Below, piece by piece: positions 23,381-34,260 of a stretch of 64,000 nucleotides of DNA. The first letter of the stretch is position 1; each line of letters opens with the position of its first letter. The notes beneath the pieces are model-generated. The model saw only the letters and a program-made list of their open reading frames with translations, had not been told where the DNA came from and did no database searches. The position numbers and the translations under genes were made by a program. The DNA comes from Aegilops tauschii subsp. strangulata (lineage: Eukaryota > Streptophyta > Magnoliopsida > Poales > Poaceae): positions 324,473,294-324,537,293 of the forward strand of contig NC_053037.3 in assembly GCF_002575655.3 (NCBI RefSeq), read 5' to 3'.

Positions 23381-24788
23381 GATGAATCTCGTCCTCGAGA
23401 TTCGGGTTGGCTAGAAAATAGGTGTGAGTGGTCTTTGCGTAGATCATCCTCTCGTTCCCAAGTGGCTTCCTCCTTGGTATGGTGGCTCCACTGAACTTTG
23501 CAAAACTTGATAACCTTGCTGCGAGTAACTCGACTGGCAAACTCGAGAATCCTGACTGGTTTCTCCTCATATGTCAAATCACTATCCAACTGAATTGCTT
23601 CCAGGGGCAGTGTATCTCTCAGAGGAATATCGGCCATCTCTGCATGGCACTTCTTTAACTGGGAAACGTGAAATACATCATGTACTCCTGACAGTCCTTC
23701 GGGTAACTCCAACTTGTAGGCAACCTTCCCATGCGTTCCAAAACACGGTATGGTCCCACAAATCTCGGGGCTAACTTTCCCTTAACTCCAAAACGTTTAA
23801 CTCCTCGAAGAGGTGACACTCGCAGATATGCTCTGTCTTCGATTTCATAGACTACCTCCTTGCGTTTTGAATATGCATAGCTCTTCTGTCAGGACTGGGC
23901 TACCTTCAGTCTATCCCAAATTAGCTTAACCTTCTCTTCAGACTCCTTAATCAAATTCGGTCCAAACAACTGGCGGTCTCCAACTTCATCCCACATCAAC
24001 GGTGTTCGGCATCTTCTTCCATACAGAGCTTCGAACGGTGCCATCTTCAAACTGGCCTGGTAGCTATTGTTGTACGAGAACTCCGCGTAAGGCAAGTTGT
24101 CATCCCAACTAGATCCATAATCTAGCGCACAAGCTCTCAGCATGTCCTCCAGAATCTGATTGACTCTCTCAGTCTGTCCATCTGTCTGTGGATGAAAGGC
24201 TGTGCTGAACTCTAGCCTGGTACCCAAAGTCTGGTGCAGCTGATGCCAAAACTTTGAAGTAAACTGTGTTCCTCTATCTGATACGATGGTCCTCGGAACT
24301 CCGTGCAGACATACGATTCTGGTCATGTATATCTTGGCCAACTTTGCACTGGTATAAGTGGTCTTCGCTGGGATAAAGTGAGCTACTTTGGTCAAGCGAT
24401 CCACTACTACCCAGATAGAATCATATCCCGATCGGGTCCTGGGTAATTCGGTGATAAAATCCATGCCAAGCTTGTCCCACTTCCATTCGGGTATCGGCAT
24501 AGGCTGCAGCAGTCCTGCTGGCTTCTGATGTTCTGCCTTCACTCTCTGACATACATCACATATGGATACATACTCGGCAATATCCTTCTTCATTCCAGTC
24601 CACCAGAAACGCTCCTTCAAATCCAAATACATCTTGGTGTTTTCGGGGTGTATCGAGTATGGCGAGTCATGAGCTTCCTGAAGTATCAACTTCCTGATCT
24701 CTGCATTATTGGGCACATATACACGGTCCTCAAACCACAAGGTGTCGTGTTCATCCTCACGAAAACCTTTGGCTTTTCCTTCACTCAT
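23377..24788 (-). pseudogene. Integrase with chromodomain, broken
   Basis: The frame 24788-23889 carries the zinc-binding region (AHDSPYSIHP and CDVCQRVKAEH) and the D,D-E core (LGMDFITELP, VSDRGTQF, GQTERVNQILED). It ends at a stop inside the GPY/F region. The C-terminal piece (23712-23377, another frame) reads VFHVSQLKKC and then a chromodomain-like segment with PVRILEFASRVTRSKVIKF, VQWSHHTKEEATWE. The chromodomain in live elements steers insertion to particular chromatin. The catalytic acids are all present; the defects are the stop and frame change between 23889 and 23712. Confidence 0.88.
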
Positions 24789-24974
24789 CTTCTCCTTTGT
24801 CTCGGCAATTTCTTTGTCATCCTTCTAAGCTTCTTGAATCTTTCCCAATAACGTTGATTGAACCTCCAATGCTGCAACAAAACCTCTAGGAACTATCTCC
24901 AAATGAAGCTCCCTGAGATCTTCTGCTAACTCCTTTGGCAATCCTTCGCTCACGAGGGTATTGGCATAACTCTT

Positions 24975-26481
24975 TCAGCTCAAAGCGTCTGCTACGACAT
25001 TGGCCTTTCCTGGATGATAGTGCAATTTCATATCATAATCCTTTATGAGCTCCAACCATCTCCTTTGCCTGAGATTCAGCTCCTTCTGAGTAAAAATGTA
25101 CTTCAAACTCTTGTCATCCGTGTACACATCGCAACGGTTTCCGAGAAGAAAATGTCTCCAGGTCTTGAGGGCATGCACTACAGCTGCTAGCTCCAAATCA
25201 TACGTGGCATAATTCAACTCGTGTGGTCGAAGTTTCCATGAGGCATACGAAACAACTCTTCCGTCTTGCATGAGTACTCCTCCAAGTCCTAAGCGAGATG
25301 CGTCAAAATACACTTGGAAATCCTTGCGTATATCCGGCAGAATTAGCACTAGGCTGTAGTCAAACGTTTCTTTAACTCCTGGAAACTTGCTTCGCATTCT
25401 TTAGTCCAATGGAACTTAGTGTCCTTCTTCAGCAATGCCGTCATAGGCTTTGCAATCTTGGAAAAATTCTCAATAAATCTCCGATAGTATCCCGCGAGTC
25501 CAAGAAAACTGCGGATCTCTCCAACTGAGGTGGGTGCCAACCACTCAGTGACAGACTGAACCTTGGTAGGATCCACTGCTATACCTTCTCCTGATATAAC
25601 ATGTCCAAGAAATCCAACTTCCTTCAACCAAAACTCACATTTGCTGAACTTGGCATATAACTGATGTTCCCTGAGCTTCTCGAGAACTAAACACAAATGC
25701 TCCTTGTGTTCCTCTTCATTCTTCGAGTATACCAAGATATCATCAATGAACACCACGACAAACTTATCCAAAAACTCCATGAACACCTTGTTCATCATAC
25801 TCATGAAATAGGCAGGGGCGTTAGTCAGTCAAATGACATAAACCTATACTCATATCGCCCGTACCTTGTGGTGAAGGCTGTCTTAGGTATATCTTGTTCT
25901 CGGATCTTCAGTTGGTGTTATCCTGATCGCAGATCGATCTTCAAAAACACTTTAGCTCCTTGCAGCTGGTCAAACAAGTCATTGATCATCAGCAGTGGGT
26001 ACTTGTTCTTGATCGTCACTTCATTCAATGCATGATAATCAACAACCATTCTTAACGATCCATCCTTCTTTTCGACCAAGAGCACTGGGGCTCCCCATGG
26101 TGATGAACTTCGTCGAATGTAACCTTTCTCCAATAACTCCTTAATCTGCTTCTTAATCTCTTCCAGATCATTTGCGGGCATCCGGTACGGTCTCTTCCAT
26201 ATTGGTCCAGTGCCTGGCAATAGCTCTATCAAAAACTCGATGTATCGATCCAGCGGCATTCCTGGTAGCTCCTCTGGAAATACATCCGGGTAATCCTTCA
26301 CTACAGGCACTTCCTCCTGAACAACTCCCGTGAGAGAATTTACTTGTGTCCTCCTCGGCGCATGCCTGGATACATACTTGATCCTTTTTCCCTCCGGGGT
26401 AGTGAGCAAAATCGACTTACTGGTGCAATCGATGTTTCCCCCATACATCGATAGCCAATCCATGCCTAGTATCACATCCAA
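24975..26481 (-). pseudogene. RT and RNase H of the chromovirus, broken
   Basis: The frame 26481-25918 holds the protease tail ([11 protein letters not shown]), the linker and the first RT blocks ([45 protein letters not shown]). It ends at a stop where the next codon should follow SG. About 110 bp later, in another frame, 25804-25349 has the catalytic [10 protein letters not shown] and [10 protein letters not shown]. RNase H follows in a third frame (25397-24975) with [29 protein letters not shown] and VVADALS. The polymerase and RNase H active-site residues survive, but two frame changes and several stops separate them. Confidence 0.88.
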
Positions 26482-26487
26482 TCCTTG

Positions 26488-27813
26488 TTACTCCAAAATT
26501 ATCAGGTCTGAGGGGAAAACATGGCTTCCAATGGCCAATGGCATCTGAAAACATCCTTGACTTGCCATATACTCCACTCCTGGTGAGCTTACTAACATAG
26601 GTGTCCTAAGTACTTTAGTGGGCAACTTATACTTATCCACAAATCCCCTTGATATGTATGAATGCGATGCACCAGTATAAAAAAGAACAATTGCAATAAA
26701 TGACTTAACCAAAAACTTACCGATAACTGCATCTGGCTGCGCTTCAACTTCCTCCACGTTCAGGTGATTCACTTGTCCCCTGTTGAAAGGGTTGGGCTTC
26801 TTCCCAGAGCTTCCATTGCCATTACCATTCTTTGCTTCAGGGCACTCAGTGGCATAGTGTCCAGTCTTCCCGCACTTGAAACAAGTAATGTGACTTAGGT
26901 CCTTCTTGGCAGGTGTGGCTGGATTGGAGCGGTTCTGATTACTGCTTGCTCCACTCCCATTCCCATTCTTGGGGCCATTGTGGTTATGGGAACTCCCTCC
27001 ATTGTGGTTATGGCCTCCATGGTTATGTGTAAGTCCTCCCGAGTTCGGGGTGAAACGAGGCTTCTGCTGAGCTCCAGAATTGTACTGTCCTTGTCCATAC
27101 TTCCTCTTGCGGCTCTCAATCTGCTGCTGCTTCCCTTCAATCATAAGAGCCTTGTCTACCAACTCCTGGTAGTTGTTAAATGTTGCCACCATCAACTGCA
27201 TGCTCATCTCATCATTCAGCCCTTCCATAAACTTCTCCTACTTCGCGGCATCTGTGGCCACATCATCAGGGGCATAACGAGATAGCTTGCTAAACTCATC
27301 TAAGTACCGAGCCACAGTACGGTTTCCCTGGTGCAAGTTGCGAAACTCACGCTTCTTCATGTTCATAGCTCCAGTTGAGACATGGGCGGTGCGGAATGCT
27401 TGTTGAAACTGATCCCAAGTGATATTGGCTATAGGGAAAGTGGTTGTGTAATTCTCCCACCATGAGGTTGCTGGTCCATCCAACTGATGTGTGGCAAAAC
27501 GCACCTTCTCTGCATCTATGCATCCTGCGATGGTCAACTCCCTTCCAATCTTGCGTAGCCAGTCATCCGCAACTACGGGCTCGGTGCGTAGCCAGTCATC
27601 CGCAACTACGGGCTCGGTGCTACTAGAAAACACCGGCGGCTGCAACCTCAGAAAATGGGCTAAGTTGTCAACAGGTGGTGGTGGCGGAGGGTTGTTGTTG
27701 TTTTTGTTGTTGCCTTGGTTCTGGACTAATATCTGCATCAAGGCATTCTGCTGCTGGATCAACTGGGTGATCTCCGGTGGGAAGACAAATCCGGTGTCAT
27801 GTCTCGGAGGCAT
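26488..27813 (-). pseudogene. Gag and protease of the chromovirus, with nonsense codons
   Basis: The ATG at 27813 starts MPPRHDTGFVFPPEI. A proline run and the capsid-like region (WWENYTTTFP, WDQFQQAF, REFRNLHQGNRTV) lead to an in-frame TAG (27240-27238). The same frame continues through a His/Asn/Gly-rich stretch to the zinc knuckle CFKCGKTGHYATECPEAKN and the protease. The protease active site reads VLFYTGASHSYIS: the catalytic Asp of the D-(S/T)-G triad is Tyr here. A further in-frame TAA (26490-26488) precedes RT. A 33 bp in-frame duplication (27554-27586 and 27587-27619) repeats TEPVVADDWLR. Gag would form the particle and bind RNA; the protease here would be dead even without the stops. 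Confidence 0.88.
27554..27619. repeat. Perfect 33 bp tandem duplication inside gag
   Basis: Two identical copies of a 33 bp unit starting CGTAGCCAGTCATCCG sit head to tail. The reading frame is preserved, adding 11 residues. Identical copies imply a recent slippage event. Confidence 0.9.
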
Positions 27814-28017
27814 CTGATGGGTTTAGAGGGGAGAGATTAGAATAGAAAAGAGGTCTAAGGAGAAAGCACTACCCAGATGCACATGAGACAAACACAATCA
27901 TATCATATCACTCAATCAATCAAGCAAGGGCATACAATCAGTCTAGAACTATCGTTACAAAAGTGCTCGGACTACTACTATATACAGGGGTAATACTACT
28001 AATCATATGGTGGTCAT

Positions 28018-28761
28018 CTAGAAATTTTTATTGGTGGAAGACTCCATGATATCCGCTCCAGCTTCATCTTCATAATCATCATCGCTACCATCAGGGTCGG
28101 AGTCGGTGTCGTCGATGATGATGTAGTCTTCATAACGAATTTCCTTGGGTCCGTCGTCTTCTCCTCCTAGCGCGGGGTCTCCCAGGAATACTCCTATCTT
28201 TCTTATCAAGTCGTCATTCTTCTCCACGAGTATCATCATTTCCTCCTCATATCCATCGCGTGTAGACTTGAGTTCCTCTTCTAGCTCCGTGATCCTAGTC
28301 ATTGCCTTCTTCAAATCTATCATGCCTGCGCACATCTGGTTATCCTGGCGTCGAATGTGTTGGTTTAGCTCCTGGATGAAAGCTGCAATGGATCTGTCCC
28401 TCCTGGTGCTGACCATTTCCCATTGCTCATCTCGGTGCCCACATATCTGATAGATAGTGTCCTTAAGATCCTTGTGATAAACTTCGCCGATGCGTCCCAT
28501 GGCGATGTGGGCTGCCATGCTCTTGCCTAAACTCCAGGTTGGTGCATCGAAGGAAAACTCTATGGGCTCAGTGACTGGCGTAAATGTCCTTCCTGGAACT
28601 TGAACTCGAATCATCCAGCGCTCCTCTTCTGGTAAAGTGGCAGTGTAGGTTCCGGTGAAGCTTGGTATTCCAATGTTCAGGTATCTAGTGACTTCCTTCA
28701 AGTGTCGTCCAAAGGGTGTGTCTTCATCCGGTTGTGCAAACTTGTTCCTCGAGTCCGCCAT
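28018..28761 (-). CDS. Extra ORF between PBS and gag of the chromovirus (247 aa, unknown function)
   Basis: This is an uninterrupted frame, ATG at 28761 and stop at 28018, in the same sense as gag and ending about 205 bp before it. It begins 93 bp inside the PBS. The protein starts MADSRNKFAQPDEDTPFG and has a central helical region rich in E, R and L that could be a coiled coil (around residues 130-195, e.g. RITELEEELKS). It ends in a very acidic tail (DDTDSDPDGSDDDYEDEAG). I do not recognise a domain. It is the only long frame in this element without a stop, although gag and pol are full of them. Extra ORFs upstream of gag are known in some plant gypsy elements, but their function is generally unknown. 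Confidence 0.65.
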   Translation of the reverse strand: MADSRNKFAQPDEDTPFGRHLKEVTRYLNIGIPSFTGTYTATLPEEERWMIRVQVPGRTFTPVTEPIEFSFDAPTWSLGKSMAAHIAMGRIGEVYHKDLKDTIYQICGHRDEQWEMVSTRRDRSIAAFIQELNQHIRRQDNQMCAGMIDLKKAMTRITELEEELKSTRDGYEEEMMILVEKNDDLIRKIGVFLGDPALGGEDDGPKEIRYEDYIIIDDTDSDPDGSDDDYEDEAGADIMESSTNKNF

Positions 28762-28853
28762 CCTAAAGAGTAGAAAATGGAGAGGAGTCAGAAGTAAGTA
28801 GAGAAGAGTGACCTATGGCTTTTCTTAGTGGTCGTGTCCTACAATCAGCGTGT

Positions 28854-28865
28854 GCTCCGATACCA
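28854..28865 (-). other. Primer-binding site, tRNA-iMet type
   Basis: Minus-sense TGGTATCGGAGC lies 3 bp inside the 5' LTR. The initiator-Met complement is TGGTATCAGAGC, so one of twelve positions differs. Confidence 0.8.
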
Positions 28866-28868
28866 TCT

Positions 28869-31477
28869 TGTAGCGATCCGACCTCAAATGGTCAAATCTC
28901 TGTCATCCCTGGATCGGTAATGCTGATACACACAATACTCGAATGGGTTTATAACAGAGTAGCAATCACACACTTATTACATCGAATGTCTCAAAAGAGA
29001 ACTTAATACAATAAATATGGCTTAAGGCCATCTAAATAAGATAACAGCGGAAGTCTTGGAAGATAAAGTGAGTCCATCAACTCCAACGACATAGCTGAGT
29101 GCATGACAAACGACCTATGGCACCTTACTCATCGTCTGAAAAGTCTGCAATATGATACGTTGCAGCCCGAAAACGGGTCAACACATGGAATATGCTGGCA
29201 ATATAACACAGTAGAGCAATGAACGGATAAATGCTATCACTACATGCATATATGGCTGGTGGAGGCTCTATGGTTATATTGTTTTTGCGAAAAGCCAATT
29301 TTTTCCTACATCAAAGGAATAAATTTTATTTAACTATCATTGTGGTTGAAACATCATTGAGAAGGTTCCTCCAACTCAATCCCAATTAAAGTAATCATTT
29401 ACAACCCAACAAATTAATTAAGAGTGGTGAGATCAAATCAATAATTCAAGTACCAGATACTCAAGATGTCCATAACCGGGGACACGGCTAACCATGATTA
29501 GTTTATACACTCTGCAGAGGTTTGAGCACTTTTCCCCACAAGACTCGATCTCCTCCGTTTGATTTCTCGCCCTACATGGTGTTTGAGAAACGGATGACCG
29601 AGACACAGTCTTTCAGAAGCATTAACTCTTTACTCTGGGTAGACAGTTACACCTACTTTCCCTCTACATCTGCTAGCCTACCATTGAAAGAGGTCACGCA
29701 ACATACTCAACTATGCCAGAGCCTATAATGTCTTGTGGCTACACACGGAAGTTTCTAGCATGAATAATCTTATGATCCCTTTGAGCCCGGGTGGCGGACT
29801 ATAGGATGATCACACGGGTACTCCAGGATATCCTAGGACAACACTAGATTCTCCAGGTGCCCACAAGCAATCCACCCAGATGTGTATTAAAGTTGCCACC
29901 TTAAGTTGAACCATTAATTAACATCTCACATCTGTCATGAATTCACTCAAACCCAATCCACGTCTACGAGCATAGCATAGCAATATAAGCATAACATAGA
30001 AGTAACTCCCAGGGGTTTGATAATAAACTGGTAATAGGTTCTACCTCATCATCTAATTCCCAAACCCACATGTTAAGAGATCCTACTCATGCAATGTGTC
30101 AGGGTTGAAACTAATGCACAAAAACTGGGTAATAAAGGGGTATGATCAATGTGTTACTTGCCTTGCTGACGATCCGCCAAACCTAGAGACTCGTACTAGC
30201 ACACTTCGCACTCCGGGAATTCTATCGCAAACAAACAATAGCATACATAAGCAATCAAGCAAAGATGCACGGGTAAACCTCACATAAGAAGATCTAACCA
30301 GAAAGTTCAACTGAAGAACTCCGGTTTGCAAAAAGAATCAAATCAAACGGAGCAACGAAACTCAAACTACGAAAGAAACAAGATCTGTTTACTAATCTGG
30401 ACTAAAGTCAAATTTTACTATACCAAAATCTTGTTCAAGTTGGTTAAACAGAAAGAGGGTTTCAAGACGAAGATCCAGGCACTTGTTTCAACTGATTTGG
30501 ATAAACGAGCGAAAAGTTAAAGTAGATCGAAGATCAGGGCAGAAATCGCAATCGAAAATAATCGCGGGAAAACCCTGGAAAAGAAAAACTGACGAACAGG
30601 CTAACGAACGAACGTTCGCTGTCTGCGACTAACGGATGAACGGCGTTCGTTAAAACGAACGTACGGACGAACTTCCGCAAAATAAATAAACCGACGGAAA
30701 ATCGATCTAATGAATTAAACCGGAAACTAAAAAAATCGGATCTAGATCTAGGGTTTACCAAAATAAACCGACGAAAAAAAGGCGGCGGCGGCTAACTCCG
30801 ACGAACGGCGGGGCGACTCCTGTGGCTTGTGCGGCGGCGCGGCGGCGACGGCTGGAGGCGGCGCGCTAGGGCGGCGGCGACGCTAGGGTTCGGGAGGCGC
30901 GGGCGGGCTGGCGGCTCGGGCGCCTTATAAAGGGGGCCGGCCTGGGGAGTCCGGGCCGGTTACGGCCCGTAGGTCGGTTCGAATTTTTTTTTAAACGGAT
31001 TTCGCCGGAAAAATTCTAGAAAAAATAAATAAAAATATAAAAATACCAAAACAAATTTTCACCGTCTAAATGGAATATTTAGAACAAGATGAACATTTTC
31101 TTGGCCCTAATATGCAATTTTGAAAAACACATATTTTTCTAATTCAAATAAAATTGAAATAAAATCCAAATAAAATTATTTATTTGATTTTAATATTTTT
31201 CCTCCAATATTTCAATTATTTTGGAGAAGTCATATTATCTCCTCTCATATATTTTAGTTATGAAATATTTTCGGAGAGAAAAATTCATTAAAACCAAAAT
31301 GATCCTTGTTTCAATATTTGATAAAACTCAAATATGAAGAACATGAAATCCCCAACTCTCTCCGTGGGTCCTTGAGTTGCTTAGAATTTCGAGGATCGCA
31401 AAATGAAATGCAATAAAATATGATATGCATGGATGACCTAAGTATAACATTCCAAATTGAAAATTTGGGATGTTACA
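28869..31477 (-). repeat. 5' LTR of the chromovirus (2609 bp)
   Basis: In minus sense it begins TGTAACATCCCAAATTTTC and ends GGATCGCTACA. It retains the GC-rich promoter block (about 30856-31008) that is missing from the 3' LTR and lacks about 10 bp near 28895 that the other copy has. Confidence 0.9.
30924..30932 (-). promoter_or_regulatory. TATA box of the chromovirus 5' LTR
   Basis: Minus-sense CTTTATAAGG lies in a GC-rich surrounding, within the block deleted from the 3' LTR. Transcription would run leftward into the element. Confidence 0.6.
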
Positions 31478-31595
31478 GAACCAAAAGTTACTACACGAGC
31501 TATAGAAAAAAATAGTTAAAGCTTGTAACTAAAATGGGTAGATCAGGAAAAAGGTTAGCGAACCTCCCGAATGATTTCACAATGAAATATGGATA

Positions 31596-32621
31596 TGGAG
31601 GCCTACTACACAACTTCATTCTTGTAGACTCTGTTGGGCCTCCAAGCATTGAATTTTGAAGGGAAACAACAAATTCCCTCAAGTGGATGACCTGAGGTTT
31701 ATCAATCCGTGGGAGGTGTAGGGTGAATATGGTCTCTCTCAAACAACCCTGCAATCAAATACAGGAAATCTCTTGTGTCCCCAACACACCCAATACAATT
31801 GTCAATTATATAAGTGCACTAGTTCGAAGAAGAGATGGTGATACAAGTGTAATACAGATGGTAGAAATCCGTTTTTATAACCTGAAATGATAAAAATAGC
31901 AAGGTAACAAGTAGCAAACAATGAGCAAAGCGGTATATCAATGCTTATAAACAAGGCCTAGGGTTCATACTTTCACTAGTGCAATCTCTCAACAGTGCTA
32001 ACATAATTGAATCATATAACAACCCCTCAACGTGCGATAAAGAATCACTCCAAAGTTCTTATCAATAGTGGAGAACATAAGATGAAATTGTTGTAGGTAG
32101 CAAACCACCTCAAAGTTATCTTTCTGATTAATCTATTGATCCATCCCTATAAGTGTCACAAATAGCCCTAGAGTTCGTAGTACAATAACACCATATGATA
32201 CGCATCAATCAACTCTCATGTCACCTAGATACTCCAATATCACCACAAGTATCTGTGAGTCAATTATTCGATATGCATCAAACAATTTCAGATTCATAAT
32301 ATTCAATCCCACACAAAGAACTTCAAAGATTACCCCAACGTTTCTATTGGAGAAAGTAGGACGAAAACATGTATCTATCTCTATGCCTAGATTACCCCAA
32401 TGTCACCTCGGGAATTCGTAAGTTTGATTACCAAAACATAGATCAAGTGAATCAATAAATACCCCATTGTCACCACGAGTATCCACCTGCAAGACATACA
32501 TCAAGTGATCTCAAATCCAAAATATTCAGTCCGATAATAATGGAACTTCAAAGGGCAACGCTCAAGTTATCACAACAAAGATAGAGAGGGAATAAAACCA
32601 TATGATCCAACTATATTAACA
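31596..32621 (-). repeat. Truncated LTR fragment of an unassigned retrotransposon
   Basis: The plus-sense start TGGAGGCCTACTACACAAC, followed by CCCTCAAGTGGATGACC and GTGTCCCCAACACACCC, resembles the end of a common Triticeae LTR read backwards. The fragment continues through ATCACCACAAGTATC-type phrases to about 32621 (CCAACTATATTAACA). It interrupts the copia scrap. I find no matching target duplication, so the right end is probably truncated. The family is uncertain. Confidence 0.5.
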
Positions 32622-32942
32622 AGGGATTTTTATTTCTGTGCTCCTGGTTCATTAGTTGTACTCATTCATCCCCACTCTGTTAACTTTTGCTCACTTTTCC
32701 CCACTCCCTTGCCCGAAACCCTCAGAACAGGTTACAACGGACGTTGCCGTCGGGTCAATGTGCCTTTGATTGTTAACTCTGACGAGTGGGGCCGCGTAGG
32801 GCCGAGTCCACCTTTGACCTTTTACCCGTATAGTGGTTTCATATGCTGACCGTACTGTGGTATTCGTATATGTGGGCGCATGCAACTGACCGCGATCGTG
32901 GGGTAGCACATGTCCATGGGACATGCCCGAAACGTCCTATCG

Positions 32943-32949
32943 TATAAAG
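32943..32949 (+). promoter_or_regulatory. Possible TATA box upstream of an unassigned exon
   Basis: TATAAAG lies 189 bp before an ATG at 33138, with a CT-rich leader (about 33000-33130) between them. This is the layout of a plant pol II gene start. Confidence 0.4.
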
Positions 32950-33137
32950 AGGGGGAACCACCTCGCGGAGCATCGTCCCTACCATTTCCCCCGAGGGTTT
33001 TCCCCCAAATCCACTCCCTGCCGCATCGCATTTCTCTCCCACCGGCATCATCTCGCTCTCCTCCACTGTCTCCACCGCACCATCTCGCTCTCCCCCACCG
33101 TATCCTCTTCCTTACCTTCATCGCCTCCATCTGTCCG

Positions 33138-33371
33138 ATGGCGGAAGCTCGTGGCGCCGGCGCAGCGGCCGGAGATGTAGTGAAGCTGCAGGGCGCGGTG
33201 ACCGCGGATGTTGGCGGCGTCCACGATGGTGCGGGGAAACTCGCAACCGCTGCAGATGTGGAGAAGGAAGTGGCGGGCTTCGCCTCAGCGCTGCCGGAGC
33301 AGAAGGTGACGATGTCGAGCGGCACAGTCCATCCGGATACCCCCGATGCGCAGCCTGGCGAGGAGCAGGAG
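33138..33371 (+). CDS. Possible first coding exon of an unrecognised plant gene (partial)
   Basis: An ATG at 33138 follows a TATA box and a CT-rich leader. It opens MAEARGAGAAAGDVVKLQG and stays open for 78 codons to GAG|GTATTTGC, a plausible splice donor at 33372. The peptide is Ala/Gly/Glu-rich with no domain I recognise. If the frame is read through the donor it stops 14 codons later. Downstream exons are not seen: a gypsy LTR starts about 230 bp further on, carrying the CACTA. So this is either a gene broken in its first intron or a captured 5' end. GC content is higher than in its surroundings. Confidence 0.35.
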
Positions 33372-33603
33372 GTATTTGCACTGGGTCACTTGCTTGTTAG
33401 TTGCAATATTTAGGATATTAGCTTGTAGAGTTAATTGCATTGGTTAGATTGTGATTCATACGGTACTACAGATGGTTAGATTAGTTAGTTTGACGGATGG
33501 GTCGGGGTTTTCTGTATTGGGGGATGGGGGTTTTTGTACTAGGGTTTGTTGGATAAATTTGTTGGAAAAATGCTAGATAGATCTGTAAGAGAGATAGGGA
33601 TCT
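33372..33603 (+). other. Intron-like AT/GT-rich stretch
   Basis: T- and G-rich sequence between the putative splice donor and the presumed LTR start. I see no frame or acceptor site that I would defend. Confidence 0.3.
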
Positions 33604-33746
33604 TGATGTGGAGCATCCTACGGACATCACCATGTCAAGAGTCTGTTTGGTGAGTGACATGTGCGACATCCACTTCACATACACATAGGTGAATCATCTC
33701 CTTTACACGTGTTCACTTGACCCCATCGAGGACGGTATACTACTTG

Positions 33747-33774
33747 CACTACAAAAAAAAAGACACATCCGTGA
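33747..33774 (+). repeat. Left terminal inverted repeat of the CACTA
   Basis: 28 bp starting CACTAC with a run of nine A's, then GACACATCCGTGA. Compared with the right end there is one extra A and two substitutions. Confidence 0.85.
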
Positions 33775-34260
33775 CATTTTGGGCCGAACAAAAATCTTTT
33801 CTGTCATACTTATGACACTTCTATGACGATAATTGTGACAAAACACGGTATCATCATAGATGTGGTGGGGTCCTACTTCTATGACAAAAAATCATGACAG
33901 AAAATGGGCTTTTCATCCGGGGCGGGCCGGAGACGCAGCTGCATGACATTCTTTGGGCCGTCCATGACGGAAAAAAATGTGGTAGAAGCGAGGGCGAGGA
34001 AAATATCAGGGTGTTCCCGGTTACGGTGGGTGGTCGGGGCCGAGCGATGCGCGTTTCTCTTGTACACGCACGCGCGTGGGTGCGAGGCGTTGGGCTCTAA
34101 CTGAACCCGAGCGAGGCGTTGGGCTCTAACTAAACCCGACCGATTGCACTGCAGGCTACGCGTTATTGAACCCGAGCGATCGATCGATGGCTGTTAACTG
34201 AACCCGATCGAGCGATTCCTTCGCTACTGCTGCTAACTGAAGCCGATCGATGCTGCCTCT
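33775..34260. other. Left subterminal region of the CACTA
   Basis: Contains several TATGACA/TGTCATA-type motifs (about 33800-33900) like those next to the right end, then GC-rich sequence with a duplicated GGCGTTGGGCTCTAACT phrase (about 34087 and 34117). No coding frame is supported. Confidence 0.55.

Larger units (their letters stand above)
20897..31477 (-). mobile_element. Ty3/gypsy chromovirus, Tekay/Del type, 10.6 kb, full structure but decayed
   Basis: It reads in minus sense and is flanked by a perfect GAACC duplication (20892-20896 and 31478-31482). The order is 5' LTR (28869-31477), PBS (28854-28865), an extra ORF (28761-28018), gag (27813 on), CCHC knuckle, protease, RT, RNase H, integrase, chromodomain, polypurine tract (23380-23366) and 3' LTR (20897-23365). 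Gag and pol share one frame at the start, as is typical for chromoviruses. A chromodomain after the integrase places it in the chromovirus clade, and the tRNA-iMet-like PBS fits. Stops, frameshifts and a changed protease catalytic residue make this copy inactive. LTR differences are roughly 3% in the first 400 bp. Confidence 0.9.
19086..31595 (+). pseudogene. Ty1/copia pol fragment (integrase/RT hinge) in three pieces
   Basis: Segments 19086-19183, 20778-20896 and 31483-31595 join across two insertions to give copia-type pol sequence. GGTTATCCCAAA (GYPK) is followed, after a frame change, by GYSFYHKIKEKVFVTKNEHF, then VVPKVASTIEPKVTTRAI, then SGKRLANLPNDF. This matches the usual GYPK...GYxFY...KVFVxxNxxFLE and hinge R(R)SxRxxxxPxxF layout before copia RT. 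There are several stops. No RT follows because an LTR fragment begins at 31596. It is the oldest layer of the left half of the window. Confidence 0.6.

Noticed and set aside
24528..24851. 107-codon plus-strand frame over the chromovirus integrase
   Set aside because: Antisense shadow of the integrase reading frame.
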